A DNA stretch of 5,730 nucleotides from Nitrososphaerota archaeon. GTDB taxonomy: Archaea > Thermoproteota > Nitrososphaeria > Nitrososphaerales > Nitrosopumilaceae. Under the pieces are notes generated by a model. That model saw only the letters and a list, made by a program, of their open reading frames with translations, was not told where the DNA came from and made no database searches. The translations under genes were made by a program, and so were the position numbers. Shown one piece after another: positions 1 through 5,285 of this stretch. The stretch spans positions 1 through 5,730 of the forward strand of contig JADFJY010000071.1 in NCBI GenBank assembly GCA_022565935.1, in the 5' to 3' direction. How positions within the stretch are numbered: the stretch's first letter is position 1; each line of letters opens with the position of its first letter.

Positions 1-269
1 TAGAGGCAGAGCAAAAGGCATTCAAGGCAGAAAATGATCTTAAAAGAATTGAAGTAGAGGCAAGACAACATGCAGCACAAGCAGAAGGTATTGCTGCAGC
101 AAACATTGCACAAGCAAACGGTGAAGCCAAAGCAATTAAAATTATCAATGAAGCACTATCAACTAATCCACAATATCTGGAGTGGCTAAAAACACAGCAA
201 TGGGATGGAAAATTACCACTAGTTGTTGGTGAAGGCGGAACACCATTTATCTCAATACCAACTCAATAA
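1..269 (+). CDS. Prohibitin/SPFH (band 7) family protein, C-terminal fragment
   Basis: The reading frame is open from the window edge (first full codon at 3) to TAA at 267-269, giving 88 residues of a protein whose start lies outside the window. The first ~55 residues are rich in Ala, Glu, Gln and Lys with repeated short units such as EAEQKAFKAE and AQAEGIAAANIAQANGEAKA, the Ala/Glu-rich coiled coil that follows the SPFH domain in prohibitin- and stomatin-type proteins. The tail NPQYLEWLKTQQWDGKLPLV followed by GEGGTPFISIP is typical of prohibitin-like C-termini. Family members are membrane-anchored and form large ring-like oligomers that organise membrane microdomains or hold membrane proteases; the membrane anchor and SPFH domain are not visible here. 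The next gene starts 138 bases downstream behind its own TATA-like box, so the two are probably separate transcription units. The family call is secure; the specific role is unknown. Confidence 0.85.
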   Translation, partial: EAEQKAFKAENDLKRIEVEARQHAAQAEGIAAANIAQANGEAKAIKIINEALSTNPQYLEWLKTQQWDGKLPLVVGEGGTPFISIPTQ

Positions 270-378
270 GATAATTAAAATTCTAAACTAGATATCTTCG
301 GTAGTATTTGATTTATCTCTAAATTATCAGTCTTTCTTGATGTTTGTGTTCTCAAATCGATTTCTTAGAATTTTTTCA

Positions 379-386
379 TTTAAATT
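379..386 (+). promoter_or_regulatory. TATA-like box (TTTAAATT) for the phosphatase/IPCT-DIPPS operon
   Basis: TTTAAATT is centred about 25.5 bases before the ATG at 408. Archaeal TATA boxes sit about 26 bases before the transcription start, so the mRNA would begin at or very near that ATG, giving a leaderless transcript. This favours ATG 408 over TTG 402 as the start. The rest of 270-407 is T-rich spacer with no gene. The runs around 331-352 and 370-376 could serve as oligo-T stop signals for the upstream prohibitin gene, but no convincing hairpin was found there. Confidence 0.5.
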
Positions 387-407
387 ACAAGGAAATTCAT
401 TTTGGTT

Positions 408-1208
408 ATGGAAGTAATTGAAGTCTTACGGCAAGTCTCAAAACAAGTTTATGATAATGTAAAAAATCTAGCTGGAACAGAAGATGCTGCAGGTGATTTT
501 GGCAGAGGTGCTGGTGGGGATATTTCGCGAAACATTGACATTGTAGCTGAAAAAACAGTTTTAGATAATCTAAAAAAAATTAATTTCAATTGTGTTGTTT
601 TAGGTGAAGAATGTGGACGTGTTGAAATTAGTGATAATCCAAAAGGATATCTTATCATGGATGCAATTGATGGAACTGCTAACGCAGTTAGTGGCATCCC
701 GTTCTTTTGCTGTTCCTTAGCATTTGCCACAGATGACAAACTAAGTTCTATCACAGATGCAGTAGTTACCAATCTATCAAATGGAGAACAGTATTGGGCA
801 TCAAAAGGAAAAGGTGCATTTTTGAATGAGACTAAAATTCATGTACAAAACAAAGAGACAGCATACAAAATTATTGGAGTAAATACATCTGGTGCGTCTC
901 CAGAACTTTTGAAAAAATTACAAACAATATTTGAAAACCACGGCCCTACAAGACATTTTGGAGCAAATGCACTTGAGATGGCATATCTTTCCAGGGGTTT
1001 GATAGATGTTTTCATTGATTTACGAGATAAAATTAGAGTTCAAGATATGGCAGCAGGATATCTCCTCATAAAAGAAGCGGGTGGTTTAATTGTGGACGAA
1101 AACTCAAAACCATTAGATTCAAATTTTGGAACCGTGACTAGATTGTCGTTTGTTGGTGCAGCGAATCAAACAACTCTAGATCAGATAATGTCTGAAATTA
1201 ATAAATAG
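408..1208 (+). CDS. Inositol-monophosphatase-family phosphatase (IMPase/FBPase-like)
   Basis: This 266-residue protein is the usual length for archaeal IMPase/FBPase enzymes, Mg2+-dependent cytosolic phosphatases that remove phosphate from inositol-1-phosphate, fructose-1,6-bisphosphate or related esters. Numbering from ATG 408, the metal-site signatures are in order: GDISRNID with D44 and E48 nearby, GEE at 66-68, the DAIDGTAN motif from 85 (usual form DPxDGT), and VQDMAAG at 211-217 (usual form WDxAAG) with D213, followed by KEAGG. All expected carboxylates are present, so it should be active; the Trp before the last Asp is replaced by Gln. TTG 402 is an alternative start, six bases earlier, with AAGGA at 389-393 upstream. 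An in-frame stop at 381-383 limits extension, and the TATA-like box spacing favours ATG 408. The gene runs straight into the cytidylyltransferase/phosphatidyltransferase fusion, which suggests it acts on inositol phosphate or on the phosphorylated product of that enzyme. A general FBPase role is possible from sequence alone. Confidence 0.88.
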   Translation: MEVIEVLRQVSKQVYDNVKNLAGTEDAAGDFGRGAGGDISRNIDIVAEKTVLDNLKKINFNCVVLGEECGRVEISDNPKGYLIMDAIDGTANAVSGIPFFCCSLAFATDDKLSSITDAVVTNLSNGEQYWASKGKGAFLNETKIHVQNKETAYKIIGVNTSGASPELLKKLQTIFENHGPTRHFGANALEMAYLSRGLIDVFIDLRDKIRVQDMAAGYLLIKEAGGLIVDENSKPLDSNFGTVTRLSFVGAANQTTLDQIMSEINK

Positions 1209-1212
1209 TGAT
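1208..1212 (+). promoter_or_regulatory. Possible Shine-Dalgarno-like GTGAT before ATG 1217
   Basis: GTGAT matches the part of the archaeal anti-Shine-Dalgarno sequence (AUCAC near the 16S rRNA 3' end) that pairs with GGTGAT-type sites. It ends four bases before ATG 1217 and overlaps the TAG stop of the phosphatase gene (1206-1208) by one base. The same GTG could instead be the start codon, adding Met-Ile-Lys. The NTP-transferase fold usually begins directly with MKALIIAAGxG, so reading this as a ribosome site for ATG 1217 is preferred. The pairing is short, so confidence is modest. Confidence 0.3.
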
Positions 1213-1216
1213 AAAA

Positions 1217-2569
1217 ATGAAAGCGTTAATTATTGCAGCAGGTCAGGGGAAAAGACTAAGACCTATTGGTGATACCAAACCATTGGTAACACTTCTTGGT
1301 CTGGGTCTTATAGAGCGAGTGATACTTACTGCAAAAAAATCAGGAATTAAAGAATTTTGTATTGTAACAGGATACAATGGTGAGAAGATCAGAGAAAAAC
1401 TTTCTGATGGAAAAAAATATGGTGTAAACATACAGTACGTTAAAAATGACTTGTGGACTAAAGGCAATGCTTTTTCAATCCTAAAGGCTAGAGATCATTT
1501 TAAGGAATCATTTGTACTATTAATGGCTGATCACAACTATGACCATAGAATATTAAATGAACTATTAAAAACAAAGATTGAAAAAGATGAATGCATCCTA
1601 TGTGTTGATAAAAATCCAGGAGATCATCTAAACATAAATGATGCTACAAAGGTTCGGACTGTAGATCATAGAATCGATATAATTGGGAAGGATCTTAGTG
1701 ATTACAACTGTATAGATACGGGGATATTCATATGCAATCCTATAATTTTTGATGTATTGGAAGAAAGCATCACCAAAGGAGATGAGGGTCTTTCTGGTGG
1801 AATAAAAATTCTGGCAGAACGACACAAGATGAGATACATGTCACTTGGAGATAATTTCTGGATTGACGTTGACGATAAAACAGACAGAAAGAATGCTGAG
1901 ATACTCATATGCAACAAACTCAAAAAAGATACAGATGGACCAGTATCCAAGATACTCAACAGGCCAATATCACTGAGAATTACAAAGTTATTATTAAAGA
2001 CAGGAATTACGCCAAATCAGATCTCAGTTCTGAGTACAGTTATTGGTTTAGTTGGTGCGTCTTTTTTCTTTAGTGGAGAATATTTTTATCTAATTTTAGG
2101 AGGAATACTAATTCACATCCATTCTATAGTGGATGGTTGTGATGGGGAGGTAGCACGTCTTAAGCTCAGACAGACAAAATATGGGGGTTGGCTTGATTCA
2201 GTTTTAGACAGATATGTAGATGCTGCAATTGTTTTGGGACTAGCCTATGGTTACTGGAGCATAACAGGAGATACCACAATATGGATAATTGGATTTTTTG
2301 CACTAATTGGAACCTTCCTTAATAGTTACACTGCGGACAAGTATGATTCAATTTTTAGAAATGGAGATATGGCAAAAAGATCAAAGTTTAGAATGGGTAG
2401 AGATGTAAGATTACTGCTCATAACGATTGGTGCTTTAACCAATCAAATTCTAATAATACTGATCATCCTAGCAGTTATATCAAACTTTGAGGCTATACGA
2501 AGACTGATAGTATTTAGAAACAAACTTGATGATGACAAACAAACCATGAATAGTGAATTTATCAATTAA
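1217..2569 (+). CDS. Bifunctional nucleotidyltransferase / CDP-alcohol phosphatidyltransferase (IPCT-DIPPS-like)
   Basis: This 450-residue fusion has the architecture of IPCT-DIPPS, which makes CDP-inositol from CTP and inositol-1-phosphate and condenses it with a second inositol-1-phosphate. Residues 1 to ~230 are a Rossmann-type nucleotidyltransferase: it starts MKALIIAAGQGKRLRP (glycine loop 9-16), then KPL at 21-23, MADHNYD with D105-H106 in the metal-binding position, and FWIDVDD near 215-220. Residues ~240-450 are a membrane-embedded CDP-alcohol phosphatidyltransferase. It has a GITPNQIS entry motif near 263-270 and the full signature D-x2-DG-x2-AR-x8-G-x3-D-x3-D, with D306, D309, G310, A313, R314, G323, D327 and D331 (bases 2132-2209). 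About five hydrophobic segments lie near 270-285, 290-305, 335-347, 355-370 and 398-422. The catalytic domain should face the cytoplasm. The gene is coupled to the upstream phosphatase. GTG 1208 is an alternative start. The two-domain assignment is secure; the inositol substrate is inferred from architecture and neighbour, and a lipid-headgroup role is the main alternative. Confidence 0.85.
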   Translation: MKALIIAAGQGKRLRPIGDTKPLVTLLGLGLIERVILTAKKSGIKEFCIVTGYNGEKIREKLSDGKKYGVNIQYVKNDLWTKGNAFSILKARDHFKESFVLLMADHNYDHRILNELLKTKIEKDECILCVDKNPGDHLNINDATKVRTVDHRIDIIGKDLSDYNCIDTGIFICNPIIFDVLEESITKGDEGLSGGIKILAERHKMRYMSLGDNFWIDVDDKTDRKNAEILICNKLKKDTDGPVSKILNRPISLRITKLLLKTGITPNQISVLSTVIGLVGASFFFSGEYFYLILGGILIHIHSIVDGCDGEVARLKLRQTKYGGWLDSVLDRYVDAAIVLGLAYGYWSITGDTTIWIIGFFALIGTFLNSYTADKYDSIFRNGDMAKRSKFRMGRDVRLLLITIGALTNQILIILIILAVISNFEAIRRLIVFRNKLDDDKQTMNSEFIN

Positions 2570-3575
2570 TGATTTTAGATTTTGTAAATAAAATTACCAT
2601 AGCGATAGATGTTACAAAAACTATTGATCCAAGTATTCCAAACTCTGGAACTATAGTATTATGATACTTTTCAGTAATTGCACTATAGCTAAAACCTGGA
2701 ATTACTCCACCACCAATCAGATAAATATTTTCTCCAACAGTAGATGACGCTAAACCATGTCGAGATATTGGCATTGGTTGTTGTGTAAACCATCCTTCTT
2801 CAGGAATGTAGGCCTCATTTTCTTCAAATGTGTACAAAGGACTCTCTCCACCAAAAACAAAGATTGCACCACTAAGAGTTGATGCAGTTAATCCACTTCT
2901 AGCTGTGGGAAGTGGTTCTAAAGTTTTCCATGTGTTTGTTGTGTAATCATACATTTCATTAGCGTTTACATTTAATTGTCCATTTCTTCCACCAATAACA
3001 TACAACTGATCATCTAATACAGATGATGCAAGATGCTCTCTAGGTGTTGGTATTTGTGATTTTGTTTCCCATGAATCTGTAACAGGATCATAAACTTCAT
3101 TTTCAGCACGAGTAAACTCATTGAATCCTCCAATGGCGTATAGCTTATCGTCAAGAAATTGTGTAGTTAAAGCTCCACGTGGAGTTGGCATTTCAGCACC
3201 ATTACTCCAAGAATCTAGTACAGGATCATAAATCAATAATGCATTAGATGGAATCCAACTTTCAAAATAACCTCCCACAACATACAACTTGCCATCATAA
3301 GATGCAGCACCTGCGTGATGCAATGCTAAAGGCATAGAAGTTCCTGTGCTCCAAGATTCATCTTTAGTATCAAAAATAAAAACAGAGTTTGTGGCATGAC
3401 CTATGTTATTTAGACCTCCAATGACATAGATCTTCTCGTCTATTACAGCTGCCTCCATCTCAGATCTTACTTCAGGTATGTCTGCAAGCCTTTCCCAGCC
3501 TTGAGATGGTTTTTCTGCAAATGCTAGAGATCCAGAAATTGAAAAAAATAACAAAAGAATGATGATTATTTTCAA
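2562..3575 (-). CDS. Secreted kelch-repeat beta-propeller protein with PEFG-CTERM sorting tail
   Basis: The 337-residue product has three parts. Residues 1-20 are a signal peptide (MK, then an Ile/Leu/Phe core, ending AFA before E21). Residues ~25-305 hold six kelch repeats, seen as GG doublets at 53-54, 101-102, 149-150, 195-196, 242-243 and 288-289, with aromatic W75, W123, W169, W216 and W262 closing blades; this should be one six-bladed propeller. The tail is VPEFG (309-313), a hydrophobic helix (~314-331) and a basic KSK end, matching the thaumarchaeal PEFG-CTERM signal, whose proteins are thought to be processed by a membrane archaeosortase and anchored at the cell surface. The start is TTG at 3573-3575: the codon directly before it is an in-frame TAG, and the next Met is residue 40, past the signal peptide. 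The propeller suggests binding of protein or glycan partners, but no enzymatic motif is visible. The gene overlaps the fusion gene by 8 bases, tail to tail. Confidence 0.88.
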   Translation of the reverse strand: MKIIIILLLFFSISGSLAFAEKPSQGWERLADIPEVRSEMEAAVIDEKIYVIGGLNNIGHATNSVFIFDTKDESWSTGTSMPLALHHAGAASYDGKLYVVGGYFESWIPSNALLIYDPVLDSWSNGAEMPTPRGALTTQFLDDKLYAIGGFNEFTRAENEVYDPVTDSWETKSQIPTPREHLASSVLDDQLYVIGGRNGQLNVNANEMYDYTTNTWKTLEPLPTARSGLTASTLSGAIFVFGGESPLYTFEENEAYIPEEGWFTQQPMPISRHGLASSTVGENIYLIGGGVIPGFSYSAITEKYHNTIVPEFGILGSIVFVTSIAMVILFTKSKIIN

Positions 3576-3596
3576 CTATTTTATTATGTTGTTATG

Positions 3597-3606
3597 AAAT
3601 TAAAAA
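3597..3606 (-). promoter_or_regulatory. Possible TATA-like box for the kelch gene
   Basis: On the minus strand this reads TTTTTAATTT; its TTTAAT core (3599-3604) is centred about 26-27 bases before the TTG start at 3575. That is the spacing expected of an archaeal TATA box serving a leaderless mRNA, and it matches the other promoters in the window. The sequence is a weak match in a very AT-rich spacer, so chance occurrence is a real possibility. Confidence 0.33.
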
Positions 3607-3678
3607 ATTTCTTTCTTTTTTGTGGCTTAATAATAACATTTTGTGATGTACTAATAATTTAATTGGCAATATCAATAG

Positions 3679-3690
3679 CATAATATTATG
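3679..3690. repeat. 12-base perfect palindrome CATAATATTATG
   Basis: CATAATATTATG is identical to its reverse complement. It lies in the spacer between argH and the kelch gene, about 100 bases before the kelch start, and touches the neighbouring hairpin at base 3690. It could be a protein-binding site, but it is AT-only apart from its end bases, and such palindromes arise easily in AT-rich DNA. Confidence 0.3.
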
Positions 3691-3715
3691 ATTCAAGAAA
3701 GTAATTTCTTGAGTC
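3690..3715. other. Hairpin-forming inverted repeat downstream of argH
   Basis: TCAAGAAA (3693-3700) and TTTCTTGA (3705-3712) pair perfectly around the four-base loop GTAA. Read as plus-strand RNA the stem extends through a U-G wobble (3692/3713), A-U and G-C to 11 pairs; as minus-strand RNA the wobble becomes an A-C mismatch. It lies about 60 bases past the argH stop. It could stabilise or end the argH transcript, but no oligo-T run follows it on either strand, so a classic terminator is not supported. The rest of the 3576-3775 spacer is AT-rich and holds no gene that can be called with confidence. Confidence 0.5.
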
Positions 3716-3775
3716 TTAGAAATGTATTCACAGGAGAATCAATCCCTTTGTACCCGTTACTTTTATTTATTACAA

Positions 3776-5236
3776 CTATCTAATTATTTCATTAACTTGT
3801 TTTTCCAAGTCTCCAATAGATGAATTGATTTTATTTTCTCTTTTAGTTATATCTATTCTATAATTGTTGATCTTTTGAATTCTATCAGAAATCATTCTTT
3901 TTTGTTCAGCATATCCTGAGGAACCATATGATTTTCTGTCCTTAAGAGAGGAAACAACAGTGGTAGAGGAAACAATTTTTGAAACAATTTTTGGATCAAT
4001 TTTAGTATCAACTACAGATTTTTTTATTTCGGAAAAAGTTAATTTTGAAATAGATTTTTTTGATTGATGTGCCAATTGGGCCAAAATACCTGCAATTTTA
4101 TGTGTCACCCTAAATGGAATTCCCTCTTGAACTAATTTTTCAGCGATATCTAATGCAATGAGATTACTTAACTCTGTAACTTTTTTCATTTGTTTTTCAT
4201 TTACTTTCAAAGTAAGAAGTACAGATTTTAAAATTAAGAGTGCACTAATAGATATTTTTGATGTGGACCAAATAGATGATTTTATTTGTTGTAAATCACG
4301 TCCATAACCAGATGCCAGACCTTTGATAGTTGTCAGAATTGCAGTTAGGTTTCCAATGACTTCAGCAGTTTTACCTCGTGTTAATTCTAAAATATCTGGA
4401 TTCTTCTTTTGAGGCATTACGCTTGAGGGAGATGTAAATTCATCAGCAAGTTCAATAAAAGAAAATTCAGATGTAGACCAGAGGACAAAATCTTCAGAAA
4501 TCCTACTTAAATTAGTCATCAAAATTGAAATCATTGCAATATATTCTGCTACAAAATCACGCGTACTTGTTGCATCAATTGAATTCTCAACAAGACCATC
4601 AAAACCCAACATTTTTGCAGTGCTATGTCTATCAATTGGGATGCTTGTTCCTCCAACAGGTCCTGCACCAAGTGGACTTTGGTTTACTCGTTCAAAGGTT
4701 CCATAAAGTCGTTGAAAATCTCTGAACAAAACATCTGCATGTGCCAAAAGATAATGAGAAAACAAACCTGCTTGAGCTTGTTGAAGGTGAGTGTAAAGAG
4801 GCATTATTGTTTTTTGGTGATTTTTAGCTACAGAAACTAGTGCTTCGATGGTATCTAAAAGACAATTGCAAATAATGTTGATATCGTCCCGAATTTTCAT
4901 TCTAATATCTAAAGCAACTTGATCGTTACGCGACCTTGCAGTATGCATCTTTCCTCCACTTGCCATTCCAGCCTTTTTGATAACAAGTGATTCAATTAAT
5001 TCATGAATATCTTCTGCTCCAGATGACGAATCAAATTTTTTATTTTTCAAATACTCTAAAGCTGACAAGATCTTTTTTGCATCATTTTTTGTTATGATGT
5101 TTTTTTGATATAACATCAAAGTATGAGCTTGACTTCCAATAATATCATAGAGTACAATTTCAGAATCATCATCTATTGATGAAACATAATCCAAAGTAAT
5201 GTCGCTCAAATCATTGCCTAAACGAGAACGATACAT
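3776..5236 (-). CDS. argH: Argininosuccinate lyase
   Basis: ArgH catalyses the last step of arginine synthesis, splitting argininosuccinate into arginine and fumarate, as a cytosolic homotetramer of the fumarase/aspartase superfamily. The 486-residue sequence has the family landmarks in order: archaeal-type N-terminus with RSRLG, EDIHELIE near 75-82, GKMHTARSRNDQVALD (95-110), THLQQAQ with the conserved catalytic-site His150, GPVGGTSIPIDR near 192-203, and the mobile signature loop SSVMPQKKNPD (271-281). The loop is preceded by TSP rather than the common TG. All expected active-site segments are present. The C-terminal ~40 residues are charged and helical, making the protein slightly longer than the usual ~460. 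ATG 5236 is the only reasonable start, since an in-frame TAG lies two codons upstream. It is transcribed divergently from the MIP18 gene across a 49-base gap with a shared TATA box. No other arginine gene lies in the window. Confidence 0.97.
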   Translation of the reverse strand: MYRSRLGNDLSDITLDYVSSIDDDSEIVLYDIIGSQAHTLMLYQKNIITKNDAKKILSALEYLKNKKFDSSSGAEDIHELIESLVIKKAGMASGGKMHTARSRNDQVALDIRMKIRDDINIICNCLLDTIEALVSVAKNHQKTIMPLYTHLQQAQAGLFSHYLLAHADVLFRDFQRLYGTFERVNQSPLGAGPVGGTSIPIDRHSTAKMLGFDGLVENSIDATSTRDFVAEYIAMISILMTNLSRISEDFVLWSTSEFSFIELADEFTSPSSVMPQKKNPDILELTRGKTAEVIGNLTAILTTIKGLASGYGRDLQQIKSSIWSTSKISISALLILKSVLLTLKVNEKQMKKVTELSNLIALDIAEKLVQEGIPFRVTHKIAGILAQLAHQSKKSISKLTFSEIKKSVVDTKIDPKIVSKIVSSTTVVSSLKDRKSYGSSGYAEQKRMISDRIQKINNYRIDITKRENKINSSIGDLEKQVNEIIR

Positions 5237-5256
5237 TAACTAATGTTCTAGAATAG

Positions 5257-5265
5257 TTATATATA
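5257..5265. promoter_or_regulatory. Shared symmetric TATA box for divergent argH and MIP18 genes
   Basis: TTATATATA contains the self-complementary octamer TATATATA (5258-5265, centre 5261.5). The centre is about 25.5 bases from the argH start at 5236 and about 24.5 bases from the MIP18 start at 5286, so it has the correct archaeal spacing for leaderless transcripts in both directions. The purine-rich AGAATAGT on the left resembles a BRE for the plus-strand gene. The minus-strand gene would use the reverse complement of GCATCGAT, a poorer BRE. No other TATA-like sequence fits in the 49-base gap. Confidence 0.65.
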
Positions 5266-5276
5266 GCATCGATGCT
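5265..5276. promoter_or_regulatory. 12-base palindrome AGCATCGATGCT, candidate operator
   Basis: AGCATCGATGCT is a perfect palindrome in an otherwise AT-rich gap. It starts at the edge of the shared TATA box, covering the BRE position of argH and the stretch between the TATA box and the expected start of the MIP18 transcript. A dimeric regulator bound here would block promoter factors in both directions. A second, shorter palindrome, TTCTAGAA, lies at 5246-5253 on the other side. No regulator is identified. Confidence 0.4.
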
Positions 5277-5285
5277 TTTGCCCAC

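Noticed and set aside
1..120. Repetitive Ala/Glu/Gln-rich sequence at the window start, considered as a DNA repeat
   Set aside because: The similarity is at the protein level only and is the normal coiled coil of a prohibitin-like protein; the nucleotide units are not true direct repeats.
449..772. Open frame of 107 codons on the minus strand inside the phosphatase gene
   Set aside because: It is antisense to a gene with all IMPase motifs, its translation has no recognisable domain, and no promoter is evident.
1702..1959. Minus-strand open frames inside the fusion gene (also 1243-1467 and 1628-1825)
   Set aside because: All lie opposite conserved nucleotidyltransferase sequence and encode low-complexity, Ser/Ile-rich products with no family resemblance.
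3594..3662. 22-codon plus-strand frame with a hydrophobic product (MKLKNFFLFCGLIITFCDVL...)
   Set aside because: It resembles a signal or membrane peptide, but it is very short, has no well-placed TATA box, and the T-rich DNA alone explains its hydrophobic composition.
4525..4840. Two overlapping plus-strand open frames opposite argH
   Set aside because: They are antisense to the conserved catalytic region of argH and look like shadows of its codon use.
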